From: Nitrospirota bacterium
GTDB taxonomy: Bacteria > Nitrospirota > Thermodesulfovibrionia > Thermodesulfovibrionales > Dissulfurispiraceae
Reading direction: 5' to 3'
DNA length: 52,986 nucleotides
Assembly (NCBI GenBank): GCA_023476565.1
Contig: JAMCVZ010000047.1
Span: 1-52,986 of the forward strand
Below are positions 33,085-43,485 of this stretch, one piece after another. Both the position numbers and the translations under genes were made by a program. Position 1 is the stretch's first letter, and each line of letters opens with the position of its first letter. Under the pieces are notes generated by a model. That model searched no databases, had not been told where the DNA came from, and saw nothing but the letters and a program-made list of their open reading frames with translations.

Positions 33085-34589
33085 TTTATCACCTCTATTA
33101 TATGCTGTGCCGTTTGAGGCTGCCCTGCCGTGTTCACCCTGTTGATGAGGTTCTGCACCGATGCATCCATAAAGCTGAGGAATGTATTGGGATAGACGCC
33201 TATCCAGAACACCAGGATAAGCAGCGGGACAAGCGTCAAAATCTCTCTCATGTCCATATCCTTGTATCCCTGCAATTTGGGGTTTACTTCCATGAAGAAC
33301 ACCCTCTGGTAGAGCCAGAGCATGTAAGCGGCGCCTAGGATTATTCCGGTTGCTGAAAGGGTCCCCAATACCTTTGAGGCGGTAAAGCCCCCGAGGATTA
33401 TGAGGAACTCACCTATGAACCCGTTTGTAGCAGGCAGGCCTATGGACGCCAGGGTGAACACCATGAAGAATGCCGCGTACACCGGCAGCACCGATGCCGC
33501 TCCACCGTAATCCGCAATCTGCCGTGTGTGGGTCCTGTCATAAATGACCCCTACGGAAAGGAACAGCGCGCCGGTAACTACACCGTGGTTTATCATCTGG
33601 AGTATGCCGCCCTGCAAGCCCTGCATATTCAACGCAAAAAGCCCGAGCGTCACAAAACCCATGTGGCTCACCGAGCTGTAAGCTATGAGCCTCTTGAGGT
33701 CGGTCTGGCCGAGGCATATGACCGCCCCGTAGATTATCGCTATAACCGAGAGCACCATCATGGCGGGCGCCATTGCCTTTGTGGCCTCCGGCAGTATGGG
33801 CATATTGAATCTCAGGAAGCCGTAAGCGCCCATTTTAATGAGTATGCCCGCAAGGATAACACTGCCTGCGGTCGGCGCTTCGGTATGGGCGTCGGGCAGC
33901 CATGTATGGACCGGGAACATCGGGACCTTCACCGCAAAGGCCGCGAAGAAGGCCCAGAACAGGATGACCTGCAGATCATATGGATAGTTGGTTGCCATCA
34001 TCTGCAGGATATCGAAGCTTCTTCCCGTATTAAGATAAAGGACGATTATTCCGACAAGCATCAGCACGCTTCCCACCAGGGTAAAAAGGAAAAACTTTAT
34101 CGCAGCGTAAATCCTGTTCGGACCTCCCCAGATACCGATAAGCAGATACATCGGGATGAGCATCGCCTCCCAGAAGATATAGAAAAGGAACAGATCGAGG
34201 CTGCAGAAAACGCCGATCATTGAGCCCTCTATCAGGAGCAAAGCCGCGTAAAATTCCTTTGTCTTCAGTTTGATGCTGTTCCATGAGATGGTCACGCAGA
34301 GTATGGCCAGGAGCGTGGAGAGCAGCACGAACAACACGCTTATCCCGTCTACTCCAAGGGCGTACTTGATCCCCCATGCGGGGATCCAGTCTGCGGTCTC
34401 CCTGAACTGCATACCCGCCGTCGTCTTGTCAAAATCGGTGAACAGAGGAAGGCTCAGCGCAAAGGTCAAGAGGCTCAAAAGCAACGCTGTCCATTTGATA
34501 AGGGTCTCGCTCGTTCTCTTTATCAAGAAAATGAATATCGCACCCACTATGGGCAGGAATATTACTGTGCTCAGTATCGGGTAGCTCAT
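33081..34589 (-). CDS. nuoM: NADH-quinone oxidoreductase subunit M
   Basis: Proton-channel subunit of complex I, 502 aa, about 14 membrane segments. Hallmarks are FYIFWEAMLIPMYLLIG (key Glu), FFAAFAVKVPMFPVHTWLPDAH and RLIAYSSVSHMGF. The start follows TTGGAGGATAG. Separated from nuoL by 97 bp that hold repeat B copy 2. Confidence 0.95.
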   Translation of the reverse strand: MSYPILSTVIFLPIVGAIFIFLIKRTSETLIKWTALLLSLLTFALSLPLFTDFDKTTAGMQFRETADWIPAWGIKYALGVDGISVLFVLLSTLLAILCVTISWNSIKLKTKEFYAALLLIEGSMIGVFCSLDLFLFYIFWEAMLIPMYLLIGIWGGPNRIYAAIKFFLFTLVGSVLMLVGIIVLYLNTGRSFDILQMMATNYPYDLQVILFWAFFAAFAVKVPMFPVHTWLPDAHTEAPTAGSVILAGILIKMGAYGFLRFNMPILPEATKAMAPAMMVLSVIAIIYGAVICLGQTDLKRLIAYSSVSHMGFVTLGLFALNMQGLQGGILQMINHGVVTGALFLSVGVIYDRTHTRQIADYGGAASVLPVYAAFFMVFTLASIGLPATNGFIGEFLIILGGFTASKVLGTLSATGIILGAAYMLWLYQRVFFMEVNPKLQGYKDMDMREILTLVPLLILVFWIGVYPNTFLSFMDASVQNLINRVNTAGQPQTAQHIIEVIK

Positions 34590-34600
34590 CTATCCTCCAA

Positions 34601-34680
34601 TAAAAATGCAAAATGCAAAATGCAAAAATCAAAATTATGGAATTCCTTATCTTTGCATTTTTCTCTTTTATTTTTAATCT
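34601..34680. repeat. AT-rich repeat, type B, copy 2 (nuoL/nuoM gap)
   Basis: Heptamers GCAAAAT on the left, a centre ATTATGGAATTCCTTA, and ATTTTTC/TTTTATTTTT on the right. It occupies the gap between two genes of one operon, so it is unlikely to stop transcription. Confidence 0.65.
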
Positions 34681-34686
34681 TCATAG

Positions 34687-36612
34687 TTATTTGCTTGCTG
34701 CTATCAAAAACAGAGTGATTATTACAAACAGCCCTATTGCCATGCTCATGGCATAGTGCTGGACATACCCTGTCTGTAATTTTCTGAGCCGCGCGCTCAA
34801 ATTGGCAATCGCCTTCGGAATTCCGTTGACGATTCCTTCTATGATCGCCCCGTCGGTTACGGCCATAAGCACATTGACCGCTGTCCATTTGACGGGCCTG
34901 ATAATAATGAAGTCGTAAAGCTCGTCTATGTAATATTTATTCCACAAGGTCGTGTATATGCCTTTGAAGTTCGCGGCAAGGGACCTGGGGATCCCGGGTT
35001 TCAGCGAATAGAACACCCATGATACGAATATGCCCCCCATCGCCACTGCTACGGATATGCCCATCACTATCCATTCCTCGTCATGTCCCGCATGCACGTG
35101 AGGATGGCCGAGGACAGGCTGGAAGAAGCGGGCTATCGCGTTGCTGCCGCCTACTACGGACGGGATTCCCACCCATCCTGCCGCTATTGCGCCTACGGCC
35201 AGTATTATCAGAGGTATGGTCATTGATTTCGGGGATTCGTGCAGGTGATGCTCCTGCTCGCGGGTGCCCCTGAATTTCCCGTGGAAGGCGAGGAAAATTA
35301 TCCTGAAACTGTAGAACGCGGTAAGGGCAGCCACTAGGGTGCCGATGGCCCATACCACTTTGCCTACCGGGCCCCCGTTGTACGCCAGCCAGAGGATCTC
35401 GTCCTTGCTGAAGAAGCCTGCCAGTCCCGGTATGCCCGCTATGCTGAGCGAAGCGATCAGGAACGTCCAGTACGTCACCGGCATGTATTTCTTGAGGCCG
35501 CCCATCTTCTGTATATCGAGCTCGCCTGACATGGCGTGCATTACGCTGCCTGCACCGAGGAACAGCAGGGCTTTAAAGTATGCATGGGTGTAAAGATGGA
35601 ATACACCGGCCCCGTATGCGCCGACTCCGCAGGCCAGGAACATGTAGCCGAGCTGGCTCACCGTGGAGTATGCGATGATTCTCTTTATGTCGTTCTGTAC
35701 CAGCGCTATAGTTGCCGCAAAGAGGCTCGTTACAGCTCCGGTAACCGCCACTACATTCATGGCGACTTCCGACAGGCTGAATACCGGGTTGAACCTCGCC
35801 ACCATAAATACTCCGGCCGTGACCATTGTGGCCGCGTGTATCAATGCGCTGACCGGGGTCGGGCCTTCCATCGCATCGGGAAGCCAGACATGGAGCGGTA
35901 TCTGCGCCGATTTGCCGACCGCCCCGCAGAACAGCAGCAATGCGATGAGTGTTATGAGGTTAACGTCGTACCCGAGCAGGTTGATTGTCTGTCCCTGGAG
36001 CGTTCCTATCTTGCTGAATATGTCCGCATAATAGACGCTCCCGAGGGTAAGGAATATCATGATCACTCCCAGGCCGAATCCGAAGTCTCCGAACCTGTTC
36101 ACGATGAATGCCTTTTTCCCGGCATCAGCCGCGCTCTTCTTTTCATACCAGAAGCCGATGAGGAAGTAGGAACAGAGGCCCACTGCCTCCCATCCGAAGT
36201 AAAGCTGCAGCAGGTTGTTGCCCATAACGAGCATGAGCATAGAGAAGGTAAAAAGGCTGAGATACGAGAAAAACCGGTAATAGCCGCCGTCCCCGTGCAT
36301 ATAGCCTACCGAGTATATATGGACCAGCAGGCTTATGCTGGTAACGACTATGAGCATTATGGCCGTCAACTGGTCTATAAGGAAGCCCATCGACACCCTG
36401 AAGCTGCCTGATACGAACCAGGTATATACATCCTGGTTGACTGTCTTGCCGCCCAGAACTTCCGTAAAGGTATGCAGCGCTAAAACGAATGAACCCAGCA
36501 CAGCAAGGATCGCCACCCAATGGGCCTTGTCCTTTGTTACCGACTTCCCGAAAAGGATGTTTATGATAAATGCCGTGAGCGGTAATAACGGGATTAAAAT
36601 GTATTTATCCAT
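34687..36612 (-). CDS. nuoL: NADH-quinone oxidoreductase subunit L
   Basis: Distal antiporter-like subunit of complex I, 641 aa. About 14 core membrane segments (FGWEAVGLCSYFLIGFWY, GKSAQIPLHVWLPDAMEGPTP, RIIAYSTVSQLGYMF) are followed by the long lateral helix and a final membrane anchor at the C-terminus (SMAIGLFVIITLFLIA). Four bases separate its start from the nuoK stop region. Confidence 0.95.
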   Translation of the reverse strand: MDKYILIPLLPLTAFIINILFGKSVTKDKAHWVAILAVLGSFVLALHTFTEVLGGKTVNQDVYTWFVSGSFRVSMGFLIDQLTAIMLIVVTSISLLVHIYSVGYMHGDGGYYRFFSYLSLFTFSMLMLVMGNNLLQLYFGWEAVGLCSYFLIGFWYEKKSAADAGKKAFIVNRFGDFGFGLGVIMIFLTLGSVYYADIFSKIGTLQGQTINLLGYDVNLITLIALLLFCGAVGKSAQIPLHVWLPDAMEGPTPVSALIHAATMVTAGVFMVARFNPVFSLSEVAMNVVAVTGAVTSLFAATIALVQNDIKRIIAYSTVSQLGYMFLACGVGAYGAGVFHLYTHAYFKALLFLGAGSVMHAMSGELDIQKMGGLKKYMPVTYWTFLIASLSIAGIPGLAGFFSKDEILWLAYNGGPVGKVVWAIGTLVAALTAFYSFRIIFLAFHGKFRGTREQEHHLHESPKSMTIPLIILAVGAIAAGWVGIPSVVGGSNAIARFFQPVLGHPHVHAGHDEEWIVMGISVAVAMGGIFVSWVFYSLKPGIPRSLAANFKGIYTTLWNKYYIDELYDFIIIRPVKWTAVNVLMAVTDGAIIEGIVNGIPKAIANLSARLRKLQTGYVQHYAMSMAIGLFVIITLFLIAASK

Positions 36613-36615
36613 TGC

Positions 36616-36918
36616 TTACCCTTTCATCTCAGTTATTTCATTTGTGTGAACTGCCTCTTTATTCTTGTATAACGCGACCAGTATCGCCAGCCCTATCGCC
36701 GTCTCGGAGGCAGCCACCGTGATGATAAAAAACACCAGTATCTGGCCCCTCAGGTCCTGCAGGTAATGGCTGAAGGCCACAAGGCTTATATTTACGGAGT
36801 TCAACATCAATTCAATGGACATAAGCATCACGATTATATTTCTCCTGATGAGGAAGCCCACCACCCCAATCATGAATATCACGGTGCTCAGCCCTATATA
36901 CCAGCTTAACGGTACCAT
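36616..36918 (-). CDS. nuoK: NADH-quinone oxidoreductase subunit K
   Basis: 100 aa, three membrane helices, with the conserved Glu in MLMSIELMLNSVN and in SETAIGLAILV. Family length. 5 bp after nuoJ. Confidence 0.95.
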   Translation of the reverse strand: MVPLSWYIGLSTVIFMIGVVGFLIRRNIIVMLMSIELMLNSVNISLVAFSHYLQDLRGQILVFFIITVAASETAIGLAILVALYKNKEAVHTNEITEMKG

Positions 36919-36923
36919 CTGTC

Positions 36924-37430
36924 TTATGACCTCCTCTTTGCCAGCACAATGGCTCCAACGATGGCTATTAATAAAATCAGCGATGCGATTTCAAAGGGGA
37001 ACAGATATTCCGTATAGAGCAGTTTGCCCAGCGCCTTTGCGTGCGTTTCGGACTTTATGACTTCTATGGTGTATTTGCCCACAGGTCCATGCACGAAGTC
37101 GCCCGTGGTCAGGAGCATAAGCACAAAAATGATCGCGCTCACCGAAACGCCCAGGGGCCATGCCCCTTCGAACCGCTCCCCTGAAATTTCCTCTTTCAGG
37201 TTCAGCATCATTATCACGAACAGGAACAATACCAGTATCGCCCCCGCATACAGGATGACCTGCACCGCGGCCAGGAACTCGGCGTTCAGGAGCAAATACA
37301 AGCCCGCTATATGGAAAAACAGCACCAGCATCCACAGCACGCTGTGCACCGGATTCCTTCTCGTTATGATCAGCAGCGACAGTACGACCATGGCAATGGC
37401 GAAATATCCGAAAAATATCTTAGGCAGCAT
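36924..37430 (-). CDS. nuoJ: NADH-quinone oxidoreductase subunit J
   Basis: 168 aa, five membrane helices, with the conserved segment VQVILYAGAILVLFLFVIMML that forms the pi-bulge helix. The start overlaps nuoI by 11 bp. Confidence 0.94.
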   Translation of the reverse strand: MLPKIFFGYFAIAMVVLSLLIITRRNPVHSVLWMLVLFFHIAGLYLLLNAEFLAAVQVILYAGAILVLFLFVIMMLNLKEEISGERFEGAWPLGVSVSAIIFVLMLLTTGDFVHGPVGKYTIEVIKSETHAKALGKLLYTEYLFPFEIASLILLIAIVGAIVLAKRRS

Positions 37431-38028
37431 CGCTCAATCCTCCCTGAACCTCCACGGTCTCTTTCCCGGGCAAGGCCTTCGGCGCACCCGCACCGCCCCT
37501 GAACACGGGCTGGTCCTCCGGCGTCGCGTAATCCTCGCTGAGGGGTCTCCAGAATCTCTTGAAGTACTCTTCGCCCTTTGGCCCTGCCATGAACTTGTCC
37601 CAGTTGGCAAGGAGCTTCTCCTTGTCCATATCAAAAGCGGCCCTCGAATAATCGGAATACTCATAATGGTCGGTAAGCACCACAGCACCGAACGGGCATG
37701 CCTCAACGCAGAATGCGCAATAAACGCATCTCAGGACCTCTATCTCGTATCTGTCGACGACCTTGTTGTGGTCAGAACCCTCGCTCGTATAAACAGAGAT
37801 GCATTTTGACGGGCATATGGCAGCGCAGAGTCCGCACCCGACGCATTTTGCTTCGCCGTTTTCCTTTCTTACAAGCGCGTGCAGTCCCCTGAATCCCGGG
37901 AACGGGGGCCTCTTCTCTTCAGGATACTGCCTCGTCACTGCGTGGGTGAATATCATTCTCAAGGTCAATGCCATACCCTTCAGTATCTCGACCAGGAAAA
38001 CCCTTTTTGCCAAATCCTTTATTGTCAT
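37420..38028 (-). CDS. nuoI: NADH-quinone oxidoreductase subunit I
   Basis: 202-aa peripheral subunit with clusters N6a and N6b: CVGCGLCAAICP and CVYCAFCVEACP. These pass electrons towards N2. A 70-bp gap to nuoH without clear signals. The C-terminal extension after about 150 is rich in charged residues and Pro/Gly. Confidence 0.94.
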   Translation of the reverse strand: MTIKDLAKRVFLVEILKGMALTLRMIFTHAVTRQYPEEKRPPFPGFRGLHALVRKENGEAKCVGCGLCAAICPSKCISVYTSEGSDHNKVVDRYEIEVLRCVYCAFCVEACPFGAVVLTDHYEYSDYSRAAFDMDKEKLLANWDKFMAGPKGEEYFKRFWRPLSEDYATPEDQPVFRGGAGAPKALPGKETVEVQGGLSDAA

Positions 38029-38098
38029 AATTTACCCCTCTATTCTTGAACAGTTAAGCAGAAGGATTCCTTGCATTTGATTCCCGTGCCGGCTGTCC

Positions 38099-39139
38099 CT
38101 AACTGCCCGCAAAGAACTTCACGACGGATGTCACCACGATATTGGCCAACGCCAGCGGCAGCAGCACTTTCCAGCCCAAGGACATGAGCTGGTCATATCT
38201 GTACCTCGGCACCGTGGCCCTTACCCAGTAGTACAGGAACACGTGGAAGTATACCTTGGCCAGGAACCAGACTATTCCGGGCACGGCCGCCAGCGCAGGC
38301 ACTGCATCGACCAGCACGGGAGGCAATGTCCAGCCGCCCCAGAAACATATTACCGCGACACAGGACATTACTATCATGCCGATGTATTCGGCAGCGTAAT
38401 AGAATGCGAACCTCATGCCGCTGTATTCGACGAAATAGCCCGCGACCAGTTCGCTCTCAGCCTCGGGCAGATCGAACGGTGTCCTGTTGGTCTCGGCAAA
38501 GGCCGACACCATGAAAACAAAGTATCCCAGGAACTGCGGTATCAGGTACATCCCGAACCAATACTGCTGCTGGGCCTTTACGATTTCGGTGAGGTTCAGC
38601 GACCCGGATAGAAGCATTACCCCGACGAGACTCAAACCCATCGGCACTTCGTAGCTGATGACCTGGGCCGATGACCGCAAACCGCCGAGGAATGAATATT
38701 TTGAATTGGATGCCCATCCCGCCATAATCACGCCGTATGCCGCAAGCGAAGACATGGCGAAGAGATAGAGCAGCCCTACATTGATGTTAGCGATGACAAA
38801 CCCGTCGAAGAACGGTATTACCGCAACAGCGCTCAACGTGGCGAATACCGGTATTATGGGCGCTATTTTGAATACCGTCTTGTCCGCCTCCGCCGGGACG
38901 ACGTCCTCTTTGAAAAAGAGTTTGATGCCGTCCGCGAAAGGCTGTAATATCCCGTGGTACCCTACTCTCATAGGTCCGAGCCTTACCTGCATGTGGCCTA
39001 TCACTTTCCTTTCAAAATAGGTGGCGTACAGGACATGCAGCATGGTCACGGCTACGATAACGGCTATCTTGACGATGATAATCGCAATACTTGTTGCAAG
39101 TTCAAAGCCGGCAGGCACCGTCATTCCAAAAACATTCAC
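38099..39139 (-). CDS. nuoH: NADH-quinone oxidoreductase subunit H
   Basis: 346-aa membrane subunit forming the quinone-entry chamber. Hallmarks are ERKVIGHMQVRLGPMRVGYHG, the acidic AETNRTPFDLPEAESELVAGY and the C-terminal RATVPRYRYDQLMSLGWK. Overlaps nuoG by 4 bp. Confidence 0.95.
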   Translation of the reverse strand: MNVFGMTVPAGFELATSIAIIIVKIAVIVAVTMLHVLYATYFERKVIGHMQVRLGPMRVGYHGILQPFADGIKLFFKEDVVPAEADKTVFKIAPIIPVFATLSAVAVIPFFDGFVIANINVGLLYLFAMSSLAAYGVIMAGWASNSKYSFLGGLRSSAQVISYEVPMGLSLVGVMLLSGSLNLTEIVKAQQQYWFGMYLIPQFLGYFVFMVSAFAETNRTPFDLPEAESELVAGYFVEYSGMRFAFYYAAEYIGMIVMSCVAVICFWGGWTLPPVLVDAVPALAAVPGIVWFLAKVYFHVFLYYWVRATVPRYRYDQLMSLGWKVLLPLALANIVVTSVVKFFAGS

Positions 39140-41760
39140 TCTGACACCTCCGCAGAAACCCTCTCTAGCTTCTTCAGCACAGCCTCCATCCCGTCCAGCG
39201 CCGGGGCTTTGAATGCCGCGTTCATCTTCCAGCCCATAACCCTGAAAGCGCCCCTGCCTTCGAAGTTATTCGGCACCAGGACGATATTGTCCGGCATGTC
39301 GGAATCTATGACCGCAGCCAGTTCGATAGCTCCTGCGCCTGTCGAGATGGATATATGGTCGCCACTGGCCACGGATAGTTTCGCGGCCAGGTTTTTACCG
39401 ATCTTTGCATGCGGTTCCGAATAGATGCTGTTCAACGCGAATGAGTTCCTGCTCAAGCTTGCCGAATGGAAGAGCACTTTGTCCACACCGATATACACTT
39501 TGTCCTTCTCGGGCTTTTTGAGCAGGGCTTTCATATCGGGCATATCTATTCCCACAATGTTCAGGTCATGCCTTAACGGCTCGCCTTTATACGGCCACAT
39601 GCATTCCCCGCTGTCCATATCTTCATAAGTGACCCCCTTGTGCAGGGGCGAGACCTTCGCTATCTCGGCCAGGATATCCCTTGAATCCCTGTAATTCATA
39701 TCAACGCCGAGCACCTTGCTGACTTCAGCGATGATCTTCCAGTCCTCAAGACCGGCAACGCTGTCTATCGCCTTTTTCAGATGCTGCATCCGGCCTTCCA
39801 GGTTGGTATACGAACCTTCCCTCTCGGCCCAGGAAGCGGCAGGCAATACAACGTGTGCGAACCGGGTGGTCTCGGTAGTGAAGATGTCCTGCACTACCAG
39901 CAGCTCCAGCCTGGAAAGCGCATCTTTTACGAATTTATTATCAGGGATATTGAACGCGATATTTTCGCCCATCACGTAAAGGGCTTTTATATTTCCGGAA
40001 TGCGCGCCCTCTACCATTTCCATAAGGCTCAAGCCCTGGGCAGAAGGGACCTCGGCATTAAAGAATTCGCCGTACCGCTTCCTGAAACTGTCTACAGCCA
40101 CCGGCCTTCCGCCGGGGAGCATATCCGGCAGGCACCCCATATCGATAAGTCCCTGCTCATTCGGCAGCTCCGAGGAAAGGTAAATACGCCCGTTCAGCGC
40201 CTGTGCAAGTGCTGCGAGCAGGAGCAGGTTGGCCTGTCCTTCACTCCTCTGGATAATATCTCTACCGATGACAAGCGCGGGGTTGGTCATACCTGAAAGG
40301 CTGTCCACACAGGCGCTGATTTCGCCGGATGCTATGCCGCATGCACTCTCAGCCTCATTAAGAGATACAGGCTGGATTTTGCCGATAATCTCTTCAAAGG
40401 GTGTTTTTTCAGCAGGAAGAGGCTTTCTTTTGAGCATTTCGGTAAGCAGCGCGGCCAGGAGCGCGGCCTCAGTGGACGGCTTCGGGATCAGCCTGTTTGC
40501 GGCAAAGCCCTTCAGGCCGGGGGCATATCCTACGGTTGCCACGGGGATGTCCTTCTGCGACGCCGCCCTTATCTGAAGACCCAAAACGGGGTTTATCGCC
40601 GTCGGGTCTCCTCCGATTACAAAAATGCCGTCAGACCTTGAGATACCCTGTATGGGGTTCGCCGTCACGCCCTGCCCGAATATCTTCTCGAAAAACTTCC
40701 GGGCCGGCGCATAAGCGAATCCGGCGATGGAATCTATATTATTGCTGCCGACTACCAGTCTCATAAACTTCTGGAAAACGTAATTGTCCTCATTGGTGCA
40801 TCTGCCCGAGGCAACTCCCGCGATAGCAGCGCCCCCGTTCTTTTCTTTTATCTCTTTTATTTTTTGAGCGATGTACATGAACGCCTCGCTCCAGGTGGTC
40901 TCCTGAAGAGAACCGTTCTTCCTTATCATCGGGGACTTAAGCCTGCCTGAATTGCTGATATAGTCGTAGCCGAACCTGCCCCTGTTGCATAGAAGACCTC
41001 TATTCAGCCCTTTTTCGGATTCAGGGATGATCCTCACAATGGAATTGCCCCTGATCTGCGCCGTTACCGAGCAGCCCACCCCGCAGAACGAGCAGACGGT
41101 ATCAACGGTTTTCTCTATGAACCAGGGTCTGTAGGTATGCTTGTGGAGTCTCGACATGATGGCGCCGACAGGGCAGACGTTTATGCAGTTGCCGCAGTAT
41201 TCGCAGTTGTAGCGGCCGCCCGAGAAAGGCTCTACAAAGGTCTTGCTGGTCCTGTTCACCATCGATATTGCGGAAGCGCCCTGCACCTTGCTGCACATCC
41301 TGACGCACCGTGTGCAGGAAATGCACCGCTCCATGTTCCTCACGATAATCGGATCATCATAACTCTCGGGGTGCTTTCTCTTGCCTTCGGTGAAACGTCC
41401 CGCAGCCGGACCGTACTTCATTACGAGGTCCTGCAGATCGCATTCCCCTGCCTTGTCGCAATAAGGGCAGTCGAGCGCGTGGTTTATAAGCAGGAACTCG
41501 AGCATCGCTTTCCGCGCCTCGACAACCCGCCCGGTTTCGGTCCAGACGACCATACCGTCGGTCACATACTGGGTGCATGATGCCTGGAGCCTCGGCATTT
41601 TTTCTATCTCTACGAGACAGAGCCTGCACCCCCCGTAAGCCTCGAGGGATTTATGGTGGCAGAGGGTCGGTATTTTTATTCCGGTCATTTTCGCCGCTTC
41701 CAGGATGGATACCGGTTTTTCGAGTTTTATCTGCTTGCCGTTTATCGTTACTGTTATCAT
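39136..41760 (-). CDS. nuoG: NADH-quinone oxidoreductase subunit G
   Basis: 874 aa. A [2Fe-2S] domain (C34-C48 region and CRLCLVEI) and the His-Cys cluster region lie N-terminally. Two [4Fe-4S] motifs follow (CISCTRCVRMC and CEYCGNCINVCP). CSFCGVGC with a fourth Cys in GLLCNRGRF is the cluster N7 motif, found in a subset of bacteria. The remainder is a molybdopterin-oxidoreductase-like domain without catalytic function. Overlaps nuoF by 4 bp. Confidence 0.94.
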   Translation of the reverse strand: MITVTINGKQIKLEKPVSILEAAKMTGIKIPTLCHHKSLEAYGGCRLCLVEIEKMPRLQASCTQYVTDGMVVWTETGRVVEARKAMLEFLLINHALDCPYCDKAGECDLQDLVMKYGPAAGRFTEGKRKHPESYDDPIIVRNMERCISCTRCVRMCSKVQGASAISMVNRTSKTFVEPFSGGRYNCEYCGNCINVCPVGAIMSRLHKHTYRPWFIEKTVDTVCSFCGVGCSVTAQIRGNSIVRIIPESEKGLNRGLLCNRGRFGYDYISNSGRLKSPMIRKNGSLQETTWSEAFMYIAQKIKEIKEKNGGAAIAGVASGRCTNEDNYVFQKFMRLVVGSNNIDSIAGFAYAPARKFFEKIFGQGVTANPIQGISRSDGIFVIGGDPTAINPVLGLQIRAASQKDIPVATVGYAPGLKGFAANRLIPKPSTEAALLAALLTEMLKRKPLPAEKTPFEEIIGKIQPVSLNEAESACGIASGEISACVDSLSGMTNPALVIGRDIIQRSEGQANLLLLAALAQALNGRIYLSSELPNEQGLIDMGCLPDMLPGGRPVAVDSFRKRYGEFFNAEVPSAQGLSLMEMVEGAHSGNIKALYVMGENIAFNIPDNKFVKDALSRLELLVVQDIFTTETTRFAHVVLPAASWAEREGSYTNLEGRMQHLKKAIDSVAGLEDWKIIAEVSKVLGVDMNYRDSRDILAEIAKVSPLHKGVTYEDMDSGECMWPYKGEPLRHDLNIVGIDMPDMKALLKKPEKDKVYIGVDKVLFHSASLSRNSFALNSIYSEPHAKIGKNLAAKLSVASGDHISISTGAGAIELAAVIDSDMPDNIVLVPNNFEGRGAFRVMGWKMNAAFKAPALDGMEAVLKKLERVSAEVSE

Positions 41761-43016
41761 CGCTCAGCTCTCACCTTGTTGTTTATATGTGCTTCGAACT
41801 CATTTCTGAAATTCTTTATGAAATTCTGCACGACCGTGGCAGCGCCGTCGCCGAGCGGGCAAAACGTCTTACCCATGACGTTCTTCGAGACCTCCAGCAG
41901 GAGATCGATATCGCCTGCATTTCCGGTACCGCCGCATATCCTGCCGAGTATGGATCTCATCCACCCTATCCCCTCCCTGCAGGGAGTGCATTTGCCGCAT
42001 GATTCGTGCTCGAAGAATTTTATCGCCCTGAGGCATACTTTCGGCAGGTCGACCGTCTCGTCGAAAACCATAACGGCCCCTGACCCGAGCATGCTGCCGT
42101 GCTTGGGCATATTGACGAAATCCATCGGGCAGTCTAGCTTGTCCGCCGGAAGCACCGGGGTCGAGATCCCGCCCGGGATAACGGCCTTGAGTTTCTTGTC
42201 ACCCGTGACGCCGCCGCAATGGGTATAGATGATGTCCCGCAGGGTCGTCCCCATCGGGAGCTCGTAAACGCCCGGCTTTTTTACGTGGCCGCTTACCGAA
42301 AAGAGCTTCGGGCCCGGGCAGTCGGAGCTTCCGATTTTCGAGTATTCCTCAGGGCCTATTTCCAGGACATAGGGGACATTGGAGAAAGTTTCCACATTGT
42401 TGACGACCGTAGGCTTTGCGAGGAACCCTTCGTTTACAGGGAACGGCGGCTTGATCCTCGGCTGTCCCCTCCTGCCTTCGAGGGACTCTATCAGCGCCGT
42501 TTCCTCACCGCAGATATAAGCGCCTGCGCCCTGATGCACGCAGAGATCGAATTTTACGCCTCTCCCGAGTATGTTATCCCCGAGGAATTTCTTCTCATAT
42601 GCCTGTTTTATCGCGGCCTCAAGTATGTCCTTTGCCTGCGGGTATTCGCCCCTGAGATAGATGTACCCGTACTTTGCCCGGAGCGCATGCCCGGAAATAA
42701 TCATCCCCTCTATTAAAAGGTGGGGGTTCTTTTCGAGAAGGGGCCTGTCCTTGAATGTTCCCGGCTCGCCTTCATCGGCATTGCACAGGAGGTATTTCGG
42801 CATTTTGGGGTCCGCCGCGGCAAACGCCCATTTCATGCCTGTGGGGAAGCCCGCGCCGCCCCTTCCCCTGAGACCGGATTTCTTGACCTGTTCGATAATA
42901 TCGGCCGGCTTCATGTCCATCGCCTTTGCAAGGGCCTTGTAACCGCCGGCTTTTACATATTCGTTGATGTCCGCTGAGTTTGGATTTTCAATATTCCTCA
43001 ATAAATATTTTTCCAT
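41757..43016 (-). CDS. nuoF: NADH-quinone oxidoreductase subunit F
   Basis: 419 aa; binds NADH and FMN and holds cluster N3. GLRGRGGAGFPTGMKW is the nucleotide site and ESCGKCTPCREG plus a downstream Cys bind N3. Its presence with nuoE shows that this complex I can take electrons from NADH. Confidence 0.95.
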   Translation of the reverse strand: MEKYLLRNIENPNSADINEYVKAGGYKALAKAMDMKPADIIEQVKKSGLRGRGGAGFPTGMKWAFAAADPKMPKYLLCNADEGEPGTFKDRPLLEKNPHLLIEGMIISGHALRAKYGYIYLRGEYPQAKDILEAAIKQAYEKKFLGDNILGRGVKFDLCVHQGAGAYICGEETALIESLEGRRGQPRIKPPFPVNEGFLAKPTVVNNVETFSNVPYVLEIGPEEYSKIGSSDCPGPKLFSVSGHVKKPGVYELPMGTTLRDIIYTHCGGVTGDKKLKAVIPGGISTPVLPADKLDCPMDFVNMPKHGSMLGSGAVMVFDETVDLPKVCLRAIKFFEHESCGKCTPCREGIGWMRSILGRICGGTGNAGDIDLLLEVSKNVMGKTFCPLGDGAATVVQNFIKNFRNEFEAHINNKVRAER

Positions 43017-43017
43017 A

Positions 43018-43485
43018 CTATTTATAGTTCTCCAGCGTATCGATTATATTTTTCTCGTTAAGGTTCTCATGGAAATCCGTATCCACGAGCATCGCCGGTG
43101 CAGTGCCGCAGGCCCCTATGCATTCCATGATAACGAGGGAGAACCTGCCGTCAGGCGAAGTGCCGTTGGGTTCGAGTCCGTATTTCCCCTTCAGAATATC
43201 CACGAGCTCCTCCGCGCCCATGACCAGGCACGCCACATTCGTGCAGAGCTGGATAAGATGCCTGCCCATCGGCTTGTGCCTGAACATGGAGTAAAAGGTC
43301 GCAACCCCCTTCACCGTGGCCCCCGGCACATTCAGCAGCTCTCCAACCGCAGCCATGGCCTCGGGGGCTATCCAGCCGTCTGCCTTCTGGACAACGTAAA
43401 GGGACGGAAGGAGGCAGGATCTCGGGTCCTGGTATCTGCTTTTTATACTGTTGATTTCCGCTGCTACCTTATCGCTTAGCTTCAT
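43018..43485 (-). CDS. nuoE: NADH-quinone oxidoreductase subunit E
   Basis: 155-aa thioredoxin-like subunit with [2Fe-2S] cluster N1a: CTNVAC and CIGAC. One base separates it from nuoF, and it overlaps nuoD by 4 bp. Confidence 0.95.
   Translation of the reverse strand: MKLSDKVAAEINSIKSRYQDPRSCLLPSLYVVQKADGWIAPEAMAAVGELLNVPGATVKGVATFYSMFRHKPMGRHLIQLCTNVACLVMGAEELVDILKGKYGLEPNGTSPDGRFSLVIMECIGACGTAPAMLVDTDFHENLNEKNIIDTLENYK

Noticed and set aside
34601-34680. Type B repeats considered as intrinsic terminators
   Set aside because: They lie between essential genes of one operon, have AT-only stems, and the same element also contains translated sequence at 26888-26970.
35536-36411. Plus-strand open frame of 291 codons opposite nuoL
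   Set aside because: Complement of highly conserved nuoL; peptide is His/Tyr/Glu-rich as expected for the reverse of hydrophobic codons.
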